NCBI RefSeq assembly: GCF_007992495.1
Contig: NZ_BKAJ01000136.1
Span: 1-41,331, forward strand
Direction: 5' to 3'
DNA from: Reyranella soli
Lineage (GTDB): Bacteria; Pseudomonadota; Alphaproteobacteria; Reyranellales; Reyranellaceae
DNA: 41,331 nt
Shown: piece by piece, positions 31,937 to 39,406 of the stretch
How positions within the stretch are numbered: position 1 is the stretch's first letter
Layout of the letters: the number at the start of each line of letters is the position of its first letter
Program-made: the position numbers and the translations under genes
The notes under the pieces: model-generated
The model's database searches: none
The model's input: the letters and a program-made list of their open reading frames with translations, nothing else
Told to the model about the DNA's origin: nothing

Positions 31937-33610
31937 TCACAATATCGTGGTGAGGGTGAATGAATCCCAGCTGCTCCAGTCGATGCCGTCGAAGGCGCGC
32001 ACGTACATGGTCTCGGCGCCGGCCGCCGCGCCGCCGCGCACCCACACGTTGCCGAGGTCGGCAGGGTTGACGGTGATGGCCCCGCCTGCAGCTTCCTGGC
32101 CATGGGCGGCCGTCCAGAAATAGCCGCTGTTCGCGTTGCCGCCGCCGTCCCAGAACTGATACTGGGTCGCGGGATTGGCATCTGCGTCTGAATAGGAGAT
32201 CCAGCTCGATGCCTGCGCCCATTCGTTGGTGTGCAGGATGTGATCGTTGATGGTGGCCATCGGCGCATTGTTGGGAAGCGTCGTGAAGGAGAACGAATCC
32301 CAGCTGCTCCAATCGCTGCCGTCGAAGGCGCGCACCCACATGGTCTCCGAGCCGGCCGCCTGGCCGCCGCGCACATATGTGTTGTTGAGATCGGCAGCGT
32401 TGACGGTGACGACCGTGTTCGCATCCCAGTGGCTGTTGTCCGGCGTCCAGAAATAGCCGCTGGTCGCGCCGGTGCCGCTGTCAAAGAACTGGTACTGGGT
32501 CGCGGGATTGGCGTCTGCGTCCGAGTAGGAGATCCAGCTCGACACCTGTGACCATTCGTTGATGTGCAGGCTGTGATCGTTGATGGTGGCTACCGGTGCA
32601 GTGTTGGGAATCGTGGTGAGGGTGAACGTATCCCAGTTGCCCCAGTCGCTGCCGTCGAAGGCACGCACCCAGAGGGTCTCCGAACCGGTCGCCGCGCCGC
32701 CGCGCACCCACGTATTGGCGAGATCGGCAGCGTCGACGGTGATGACCGTGTTGGCATTTTCTTGGCCATGGGCCTGCGTCCAGTAGTAGCCGCTGGTCGC
32801 GCCGGTACCGCCATCAAAGAACTGATACTGGGTCGCGGGATTACCGTCCGCGTCCGAGTAGGAGATCCAGCTCGACACCTGTGACCATTCGTTGGCGTGC
32901 AGGTTGTGGTCGTTGATGGTGGCTACCGGTGGAGTGTTGGGAATCGTGTTGAGGGTGAACGTATCCCAGTTGCCCCAGTCGTAGCCATCGAAGGCACGCA
33001 CCCACATGGTCTCCGCGCCGGTCGCCGAGCCGCCGCGCACCCACGTATTGGCGAGATCGGCAGCGTCGACGGTGATGACCGTGTTCGCATCCCAGTGGCT
33101 GTTGCTCGACGTATAGAAATAGCCGCTGGTCGCGCCGGTGCCGCTGTCCCAGAACTGATACTGGGTCGCGGGATTGGCGTCTGCGTCCGAGTAGGAGATC
33201 CAACTCGACACATGTGACCATTCGTTGGCGTGCAGGTTGTGGTCGTTGATGGTGGCGACGGGCTTGGTGTTCGCAAGCGTCGTGAGGGTGAACGTATCCC
33301 AGTTGCTCCAATCGGTGCCGTCGAAGGCGCGCACCCAGAGGGTCTCCGCACCGGCCGTATGGCCGCCGCGCACCCATGTGTTGGCGAGATCGGCGGCAGA
33401 GACGGTGATGAGCGTATTCGCACTTTCAGCGCCGCCGCCTGGCGTCCAGTAGTAGGCGCTGGTCGCGCCGGTGCCGCTGTCCCAGAGCTGATACTGGGTA
33501 GCGGGATTGCCGTCCGCATCCGAATAGGAGAACCAGCCCGCCACCTGCGACCATTCATCGAGATGTAGGCTGTGATCGTTGGCATTGACCACTGGCTTCG
33601 TGTTGGCCAC
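31937..33610 (-). CDS. Protein of five tandem 111-residue repeats
   Basis: 557 aa: two leading residues and exactly five 111-aa repeats. Each follows the plan N-T-x-P-V-A-T-I-N-D-H-x-L-H-x-N-E-W, SSWISYSDADANPATQYQF, DSGTGATSGYF, ITVDAADLANTWVRGG and WVRAFDGSDWGNWDTFTLTT. GTG 33610 has GGAGGG four bases upstream. There is no signal peptide, no membrane segment and no C-terminal RTX-type signal. Repeats of this kind (paired with 'V-R-A-F-D-G-x-x-W-S-x-W') occur in long type-I-secreted adhesin-like proteins of alphaproteobacteria, where Asp-rich loops probably bind calcium. Here the repeats stand alone, so the gene may be a cut-off piece of a larger surface protein or a soluble repeat protein. 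Confidence 0.82.
   Translation of the reverse strand: MANTKPVVNANDHSLHLDEWSQVAGWFSYSDADGNPATQYQLWDSGTGATSAYYWTPGGGAESANTLITVSAADLANTWVRGGHTAGAETLWVRAFDGTDWSNWDTFTLTTLANTKPVATINDHNLHANEWSHVSSWISYSDADANPATQYQFWDSGTGATSGYFYTSSNSHWDANTVITVDAADLANTWVRGGSATGAETMWVRAFDGYDWGNWDTFTLNTIPNTPPVATINDHNLHANEWSQVSSWISYSDADGNPATQYQFFDGGTGATSGYYWTQAHGQENANTVITVDAADLANTWVRGGAATGSETLWVRAFDGSDWGNWDTFTLTTIPNTAPVATINDHSLHINEWSQVSSWISYSDADANPATQYQFFDSGTGATSGYFWTPDNSHWDANTVVTVNAADLNNTYVRGGQAAGSETMWVRAFDGSDWSSWDSFSFTTLPNNAPMATINDHILHTNEWAQASSWISYSDADANPATQYQFWDGGGNANSGYFWTAAHGQEAAGGAITVNPADLGNVWVRGGAAAGAETMYVRAFDGIDWSSWDSFTLTTIL
31940..33604 (-). repeat. Five 333-bp in-frame tandem repeats
   Basis: Units at 33272-33604, 32939-33271, 32606-32938, 32273-32605 and 31940-32272. 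Units 2 and 3 share long stretches of identical DNA. The outer units (1 and 5) differ most, as expected if the array grew by unequal exchange in the middle. Confidence 0.88.
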
Positions 33611-33976
33611 CGGACCCTCCGCAACTTGAGAATGAACTACCGACGGCGGCAGCTGGTCGCTACGTCAGCAACCGCGAGAACGTTAGCGCCTGGTCGTATC
33701 TCCGCCGTATCGCAGACCGTGAGAGTTGTGTCGTCTGTGTTGCGCCTGGGTCTGTGCACAGCTGATGAAGTCGTCGAGCGCCCACTCGAGGCTACTTGCT
33801 GTTGACAAGAAACTCTGTGGCTTTCCGCACCTCCGGACTGCTCGTATTCCCGAACAAACAATCCGTGGATCCAAAATCGGTGCGAATTCCCGGCTTCGCC
33901 GCTGCCACACGATGTCGGAAGTGTGACGGTGCACTTGGTCGGATTTCGCCGCGCCGTCAAAAGGAGAGTGGAGTTC
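33611..33976. other. Intergenic stretch upstream of the repeat protein
   Basis: About 366 bp without a supported gene. Base composition is less GC-rich than the flanking genes. It should contain the promoter for the minus-strand repeat protein; I see no clear boxes. Confidence 0.4.
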
Positions 33977-34921
33977 TCACCAAGCGCCGCAGCGCGGACC
34001 GAGCGCATCGAGTTCCCTCAGGAAGGCACCCGACCAGGCAACCGAGCTGGCGGCCGTCAGGTGACTGCCGTCCCAGGTCCGCAGGCCCTCTACCTTCGGC
34101 AGGATGACGTGCGCGTCGACATACTGTGCGAGCTTTTGCGCATAGACCTCCTGCGGCCCCGGCGAAGGAACCTGCGTGAGGATCACGCATCGTGCCGAGG
34201 TGCTGGCAATCAGCTCCTTGGCCCAGGGCAGAACGTGATCGGCCCAAGCCTGGATCTCCTCATCCGAGGCAAGCCGCGTCGCCTCGACTGGGTCGCCATC
34301 GAGTTTGACCGGATCGAAGTTCCGCCAGTCCCATTGGCCGGTGCCCTTTGACCGCAGCAACGATGGCGAGCCGCCGCATGTTGCGCACAGCCAGGCGTAG
34401 ACCGATGGTGCCAACCCCTTGAAGAACGCACCGATTGGGCCGCTGATCGGGTGATCGACTGTGTATCGCGCAGGCTCACTGGTCCAGTCAATCCAGTAGC
34501 TGACGTTGAGCACGAGTATCTTGGGCCCGGCACGATGACGCCTCATCACCGCAGCCGGAAATCGCCAGCCTTCGACGTATCCGAACCCCGCCATAAAGAA
34601 GCGCGCGCTCCGCTGTTCGAAGAAGGGCGCGACATTCGATCGAGAGAATGCCGCCTGGATCTGGGAGTTGCCGATGAACAGCACGTCGGACTCGCGCAGC
34701 CTCTGACTCGTATCGAACGATCCATCGTAGAAGACCTGATGCTCAAAGTCGCCGTAGTGGAGATCGCCGCAGAAGGCGACATAGTTGGTCCGGGCGTCGT
34801 AGCCGTTGAGACTGCAGAACGAGACATTGTGGATCGCCTGCACCATGGCAAATGAAGGCCAAGCCGCCGCGAATGCGATGAAGAGAACCGCGAGATACCG
34901 CTGATGGGAATGCGTCTTCAT
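33977..34921 (-). CDS. SGNH/AlgX-type acyltransferase partner of MBOAT
   Basis: 314 aa from ATG 34921, seven bases after the MBOAT stop. The N-terminus has one membrane anchor (YLAVLFIAFAAAWPSFAMV). The rest is an SGNH-like fold: DVLFIGNSQIQAAFSRSNVA (block I with the nucleophile Ser in G-N-S), KILVLNVSYWIDW and the late catalytic pair in TWDGSHLTAASSVAWSGAFL (D-x-x-H). AlgJ/AlgX/DltD-like proteins of this type work with an MBOAT transporter: the MBOAT moves an acyl group across the membrane and the SGNH protein transfers it onto a polysaccharide or other polymer. Gene order and spacing support such a pair here. The polymer is unknown. Confidence 0.82.
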   Translation of the reverse strand: MKTHSHQRYLAVLFIAFAAAWPSFAMVQAIHNVSFCSLNGYDARTNYVAFCGDLHYGDFEHQVFYDGSFDTSQRLRESDVLFIGNSQIQAAFSRSNVAPFFEQRSARFFMAGFGYVEGWRFPAAVMRRHRAGPKILVLNVSYWIDWTSEPARYTVDHPISGPIGAFFKGLAPSVYAWLCATCGGSPSLLRSKGTGQWDWRNFDPVKLDGDPVEATRLASDEEIQAWADHVLPWAKELIASTSARCVILTQVPSPGPQEVYAQKLAQYVDAHVILPKVEGLRTWDGSHLTAASSVAWSGAFLRELDALGPRCGAW

Positions 34922-34928
34922 CGGCCGA

Positions 34929-36386
34929 TCAGAACTGGAAATACAGAAACGCCAGCGGCGCACGATTCGGCAGCATCGTCATCGCCACCGCGCATGCCAT
35001 CGCGACGGCCCACGCGGCGGACGGTCGCCAGCCTGCCCATGCCGGCCGCAGCGGTGGAATGTCGCCGAGCGCGGGTGTCACCGACCGGAAAATCTGCATG
35101 CTGTTCGGAAGTAGCCATACGGCCGCGACAGCAACACTGATTTGCACCCATTCGGTCCATCCGAGCATGACCGTAGCGGGCGCAGTGGTCGATCCAATGG
35201 CGAGCATCGACTTCATCATGAGCAGTGCCGACGACACCGATTCCGCCCTGAACATCACCCAACCAAAGACGACAGCGACGAAGGTTACCAGGACTGATGC
35301 CGCGGAGCGAACGGGCGATGGTCTCGTCGGCGCGGGCACGATCGACCGAAAGGCGTGATTCAGCATCAACAAGGTGCCGTGATAGGCACCCCATATGACG
35401 AAGGTCCAACCTGCACCGTGCCACAAGCCACCAAGTGTCATCGTGATCCAAAGGTTCAGCCAGCGGCGGCCGGCCCCTTTTCGATTGCCGCCGAGCGGGA
35501 TGTACAGATAGTCGCGTAGAAAGCGCGACAGCGTGATGTGCCAGCGCCGCCAGAAGTCGATGATGCTGGCGGCTTTGTACGGCGACATGAAGTTGACCGG
35601 GAGGCGGATCCCAAACATCAGGCCGAGGCCGCATGCCATGTCCGAGTAACCGGAGAAATCGAAGTAGATCTGGCACGTATATGCCAGCGCACTGGCCCAG
35701 CCGGCTTCGAAAGTGAGATGGCCGCCGGCAGCGGTCGCTCGAAAGCCGGCGTTGGCGATACCCGCTACTCCGTCCGCGACGATCACTTTTTTGAAGAGGC
35801 CAACGGCGAACAGCGACATGCCCGCGGCCACGTTCGAGGCCTGCACTCCAAGCCGCTCGCGCAACTGCGGCAGGATCTCGCCATGATGCGCGATGGGACC
35901 GGCGATGAGTTGGGGGAAGAAGCTGACGAACAGCGCGAAGCGGAGCGGTTCCTGGTACCTCACCTTGCCTTGATAGACGTCGACAATGTAGGCGATCTTC
36001 TGAAAGGTGATGAAGGAGACGCCGAGCGGAAGAGCGATGCTGGGCACGTCGAGTTCGAGTCCAAGTGCCCAGGAAGCATTGACCATCAGGAAGGCGGTGT
36101 ACTTGAAATAGGCCAGGACACCCAGGTTGCCGACGATGGCCGCGGCCGCCATCAGCCAGCGGCGGCGACCGCCGAGCCGACCGATCGCAACGCCGGCCAG
36201 GTAGTTGAGGCCGATCGACGGCACCAGAAGCCAGAGATAGGAGACTTCCCAGAACGCATAGAAGTAGAGCGATGCCGCGGTAACCCACACGATCGCGGCG
36301 GTCTGGTTGATTGCCGACAGCAGCCAGAAGCCAAGGAAGGTCAGCGGCAGGAATGCAAAGACGAACTCGGGGGAGGTGAAAAGCAT
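34929..36386 (-). CDS. MBOAT family O-acyltransferase
   Basis: 485 aa. The start MLFTSPEFVFAFLPLTFLGF is typical for AlgI/DltB-like MBOAT proteins, with about ten membrane helices. Conserved blocks: YFDFSGYSDMACGLGLMFGI, NFMSPYKAASIIDFWRRWHI, TLSRFLRDYLYIPLGGNRKG and the catalytic His in LWHGAGWTFVIWGAYHG. AlgI-like proteins move acetyl (or longer acyl) groups to the periplasmic side for polymer modification. The SGNH partner follows seven bases later. The repeat protein gene lies further downstream on the same strand but 366 bp away, so it is not clearly in the same operon. Confidence 0.94.
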   Translation of the reverse strand: MLFTSPEFVFAFLPLTFLGFWLLSAINQTAAIVWVTAASLYFYAFWEVSYLWLLVPSIGLNYLAGVAIGRLGGRRRWLMAAAAIVGNLGVLAYFKYTAFLMVNASWALGLELDVPSIALPLGVSFITFQKIAYIVDVYQGKVRYQEPLRFALFVSFFPQLIAGPIAHHGEILPQLRERLGVQASNVAAGMSLFAVGLFKKVIVADGVAGIANAGFRATAAGGHLTFEAGWASALAYTCQIYFDFSGYSDMACGLGLMFGIRLPVNFMSPYKAASIIDFWRRWHITLSRFLRDYLYIPLGGNRKGAGRRWLNLWITMTLGGLWHGAGWTFVIWGAYHGTLLMLNHAFRSIVPAPTRPSPVRSAASVLVTFVAVVFGWVMFRAESVSSALLMMKSMLAIGSTTAPATVMLGWTEWVQISVAVAAVWLLPNSMQIFRSVTPALGDIPPLRPAWAGWRPSAAWAVAMACAVAMTMLPNRAPLAFLYFQF

Positions 36387-36623
36387 GCGCGGCGTTCGTC
36401 TTTTGAGATGTGCTTGTAGGTGGGTCTAGCTCAGGTCCAGAATGAAGAGAAGGCCACTATCCGAAGAGGCAACGATCCTGGAAGCGGCGGCAAGGTCGAA
36501 GCTCACTGCCAGGACCAAGAAGTGCTTCGCCCTCAACGTCCTCTCCGTTATCAGGATTGATTTCTTGCCCCTTAAGTCGATCATGGCCCATTACAATCCG
36601 AATAGGAAACCGAGGGAACGCCC
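36387..36623. promoter_or_regulatory. Divergent promoter region between MBOAT and AKR genes
   Basis: 237 bp between divergent starts. AGGGAA lies about six bases before ATG 36624. The right half (36556-36623) is also found in the decayed copy at 31681-31867, so the duplication included the leader. No clear -35/-10 pair is visible. Confidence 0.4.
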
Positions 36624-37628
36624 ATGACCACCAGCACGCAATCGAAGCCTCGCACGCTGGGTAGCAGCGACCTGTCCGTCCTGCCGATCGGGCTGGGCTG
36701 CATGTCGCTCTCCGGCGCCTACGGCAAGAGCAACGACGATGAGGCGATCCGCGTCATCCACCACGCCATCGACCGCGGGGTGAATTTCCTCGACAGCTCC
36801 GACATGTACGGCTGGGGCCACAACGAGACCCTGATCGGCAAGGCGCTGGCCGGCGGCCGGCGCGGCAAGGTCGTGCTCGCCACCAAGTTCGGCCAGACGC
36901 AGCAGCCGGGCGGCGCCAACGGCGTCGACGGCAGCCCGGCCTATGTGAAGGCCGCCTGCGACGCCAGCCTCAAGCGGCTCGGCGTCGACGTCATCGACCT
37001 CTACTACCAGCACCGCGTCGATCCCTCGGTGCCGATCGAGGACACGGTCGGCGCGATGGGCGAGCTGGTGAAGGCGGGCAAGGTGCGCGCGCTCGGCTTG
37101 AGCGAGGCCAAGCCCGAGACCATCCGGCGGGCGCACAAGGTCCATCCCCTGGCCGCGGTGCAGAGCGAATATTCGCTGCTCTATCGTGAGCACGCCGAGG
37201 AGACGCTGAAGACGACCCGCGAACTCGGCATCTCCTACGTTGCCTACTCGCCGCTCGGCCGCAGCCTGCTGACCGGCACGGTGCGGCAGGCCTCCGACAT
37301 TCCCGAGGGCGATGGCCGTGGCCGCCATCCGCGCTTTGCCGCCGACAACCTCAGCAGCAACCTCGCCAAGACCGCTGCCATCGAGGCCGTCGCGCGCGAG
37401 AAAGGCTGCAAGCCAGGACAGGTCGCGCTCGCCTGGTTGCTGGCGCAGGGCGCCGACATCGTGCCCATCCCGGGCACCAAGCGGGCTGAGCGGATCGACG
37501 AGAACGTCGCCGCGCTCGGCGTGGCACTTTCGGCCGACGAGGTGGCCAAGCTGTCATCGGCGCTGCCGCCGGGAGCCGCTGCCGGCACGCGTTATCCGGA
37601 AGGCGGCATGAAGGGTGTCTACCTCTAG
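36624..37628 (+). CDS. Aldo/keto reductase
   Basis: 334 aa. The (beta/alpha)8 reductase signature is complete: LGSSDLSVLPIGLGCMSLSG, then NFLDSSDMYGWGHNETLIGK (catalytic Asp and Tyr), KVVLATKFG (Lys), DLYYQHRVDPSVPIEDTVGA (His), VQSEYSLLYREHAEETLKTT, and the NADPH-binding end IPGTKRAERIDENVAALGVA. The closest named group by pattern is the YajO/AKR13-like 'general' reductases, which reduce aldehydes and ketones with NADPH. Start and ribosome site are good. It converges with the secreted-protein gene 27 bases further on. A partial second copy of its 5' end exists at 31681-31867. Confidence 0.94.
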   Translation: MTTSTQSKPRTLGSSDLSVLPIGLGCMSLSGAYGKSNDDEAIRVIHHAIDRGVNFLDSSDMYGWGHNETLIGKALAGGRRGKVVLATKFGQTQQPGGANGVDGSPAYVKAACDASLKRLGVDVIDLYYQHRVDPSVPIEDTVGAMGELVKAGKVRALGLSEAKPETIRRAHKVHPLAAVQSEYSLLYREHAEETLKTTRELGISYVAYSPLGRSLLTGTVRQASDIPEGDGRGRHPRFAADNLSSNLAKTAAIEAVAREKGCKPGQVALAWLLAQGADIVPIPGTKRAERIDENVAALGVALSADEVAKLSSALPPGAAAGTRYPEGGMKGVYL

Positions 37629-37655
37629 AGCGCTGGCCTCGTTCGGTGGCCGTCG

Positions 37656-38627
37656 CTACGGCTTGAAAGCGATCGACCGTGCGATGGCCTCGATCGCGGC
37701 CTGCGTTTCATCGACGCGGTCGGCCGGAACGAACGCAATCATCCGGATGAAGCGCTGCTGCGGCCCGACGGCGGCAAACTGACTGAAGTGCCGGCCGTCC
37801 TGCGTCTTGCCTGACAGCACGACGCCATCGTGTCCGGCAAAGCGGACGGTCTTCTCGGTCTCGATGGTGGCGCCCTTCAATCCTTCCGTCTGGACGACCA
37901 GGGCACGCGCCGTCTGGGCAAGGTCGGCAGACATGGCTTTGCCGGAAAGATCGGCCGCAACGACCACCATGGGCTGCTTGCCCTCGGGATCGACGTCCTT
38001 GTCGCCGGCCATGAGCATGACCGCCGATCCGCCGATCGTGTCCACGATCCGGAAGGGAGGCGTTGCCTCGATCTTGAACGGAAGCTTGGAAACCTTCTCC
38101 GGCAGCGAAGGCGCGGAACCCAGCGTCGCGCTCTCCACCGCCTTCTGTGCGGCGGCCTCCGTCAAGGCCGACGCTTCCGTCGCCTGGAAGGTGATCATCA
38201 CCGTCTTCTCGCCCTTGAGCAGGGCGAGCCATTTGTTGAGATGCAGCGTGCCGACCGTCTGAGTTCCGCTCAGAAACAAGACAGGGCCCGATGGCGCATC
38301 GATGCGCTTCAGCGCCGTGACAGAGATGCCCTTGGTTGCGAACGACGTCCGGGCCATCTCGAGATCGCCGAACAGCGCCGAAAGTTGCGGATAGGCTTCC
38401 GCCGGCAACTCCACGACCAGGATGCTCGCCGCACCGTTCCCATCCTTGAAGCCGGCGAATTCGGTGGCGAGGGCGAAGCCTGCCGGCGGCGTCATCGACA
38501 CCGTCGTGCCTGGCACCTGCTGGACGGCAGGCGCCTGGGCGCGGGCCGGTGCCAAGCCGAGAACACCGATCAGAAGCAGAAGGACGCCGCCGAACTGCTT
38601 GAACGTCAGGGCACGATTCTTGGACAT
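37656..38627 (-). CDS. Hypothetical secreted protein
   Basis: 323 aa from ATG 38627; ATG 38645 or further upstream is possible. A signal peptide (FKQFGGVLLLLIGVLGLAPA, then RAQ) leads into a mature protein that begins QAPAVQQVPGTTVSMTPPAG. Two similar halves can be seen: TTVSMTPPAGFALATEFAGF and IEATPPFRIVDTIGGSAVML both start with a 'T-P-P-x-F' strand. Each is followed by an alpha/beta unit with 'R-I-D-x-x-S-G' or 'V-R-F-A-G-H-D-G-V-V-L-S-G' near its end. No membrane anchor follows. The layout resembles periplasmic beta-sandwich or PsbP-like proteins, but no family is certain. It is divergent from the GST gene (162 bp). Confidence 0.78.
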   Translation of the reverse strand: MSKNRALTFKQFGGVLLLLIGVLGLAPARAQAPAVQQVPGTTVSMTPPAGFALATEFAGFKDGNGAASILVVELPAEAYPQLSALFGDLEMARTSFATKGISVTALKRIDAPSGPVLFLSGTQTVGTLHLNKWLALLKGEKTVMITFQATEASALTEAAAQKAVESATLGSAPSLPEKVSKLPFKIEATPPFRIVDTIGGSAVMLMAGDKDVDPEGKQPMVVVAADLSGKAMSADLAQTARALVVQTEGLKGATIETEKTVRFAGHDGVVLSGKTQDGRHFSQFAAVGPQQRFIRMIAFVPADRVDETQAAIEAIARSIAFKP

Positions 38628-38789
38628 GTGATGAAAAGATCCCATGATCAAAATGCGGGGCCTCAACTCTGGCTTATTGATGGCGCCGCCGCGCTACAGC
38701 GATGTGACCGCCGCCTTTTGCCGCTGACGGCCTGACAGGCCGGGGCTCCGGGTGTATTGAGGCGCCAAATCCCGAAGGAACCTGCTGCC

Positions 38790-39395
38790 ATGTCGGAAGA
38801 GATCGTCTTCTATCACAATCCGCAATCGCGCGCGCAGATGGCCCACTGGATGCTCGAGGAAGCCGGCGCACCCTACAAGACCGTGCTGATCGATTTCGCC
38901 AAGGGTGAGAACAGGACGCCCGCGTTCCTGGCGATCAATCCCATGGGCAAGCTGCCGACCATCGTGCATCGCGGCACGGTGGTGACCGAGACCGCGGCGA
39001 TCATCGCCTACATTGCCGACGCCTTCCCGGCCGCAGGCCTCGCCCCGCCGCCGGGCGATCCGCTGCGCGGCGCCTACTATCGCTGGCTGTTCTTTGGCGC
39101 CGGCTGCATGGAGCCCGCGCTGCTCGACAAGATGATGAACCGCCCGCCGGTGGAGCGGAAGGCCGCGGTCGGTTGGGGCAGCTATGAGGAAGTCATGGCA
39201 ACGCTGAAGACGGCGCTCGCCAACGGCCCCTACCTGCTCGGCGACAAGTTCAGCGCCGCTGACGTCTATGTCGGCTCGGAAATCCGCTTTGCCATGATGT
39301 TCGGCGCGCCCGCATTGAAGGGCGAGACTGTGTTCGACGACTACGTCGCGCGTCTCTCCGCCCGTCCTGCCGCACAGCGCGCGGCCGGAGGCTGA
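38790..39395 (+). CDS. Glutathione S-transferase family protein
   Basis: 201 aa from ATG 38790 (AAGGA nine bases upstream). The N-terminal thioredoxin-like domain (EEIVFYHNPQSRAQMAHWML, then NPMGKLPTIVHRGTVVTETA) has the cis-Pro in GKLPT and the glutathione-binding T/S-E-T-A-A-I segment. The C-terminal helical domain carries GPYLLGDKFSAADVYVGSEI (N-capping box). In the first domain the usual catalytic Ser/Cys position is N-P-Q-S-R, as in GstA-like proteins of alphaproteobacteria. It conjugates or isomerises small electrophiles with glutathione. The cyclase gene follows after 11 bases, so the two are probably co-transcribed. Confidence 0.91.
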   Translation: MSEEIVFYHNPQSRAQMAHWMLEEAGAPYKTVLIDFAKGENRTPAFLAINPMGKLPTIVHRGTVVTETAAIIAYIADAFPAAGLAPPPGDPLRGAYYRWLFFGAGCMEPALLDKMMNRPPVERKAAVGWGSYEEVMATLKTALANGPYLLGDKFSAADVYVGSEIRFAMMFGAPALKGETVFDDYVARLSARPAAQRAAGG

Positions 39396-39406
39396 CGGCA
39401 GCGTCG

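Noticed and set aside
31940..33604. Tandem repeats considered as a CRISPR array or satellite
   Set aside because: Units are 333 bp, in frame and code for protein; no short repeat-spacer pattern.
35538..36419. A 293-codon plus-strand frame opposite the MBOAT gene
   Set aside because: Antisense to a clear MBOAT gene; charged low-complexity product.
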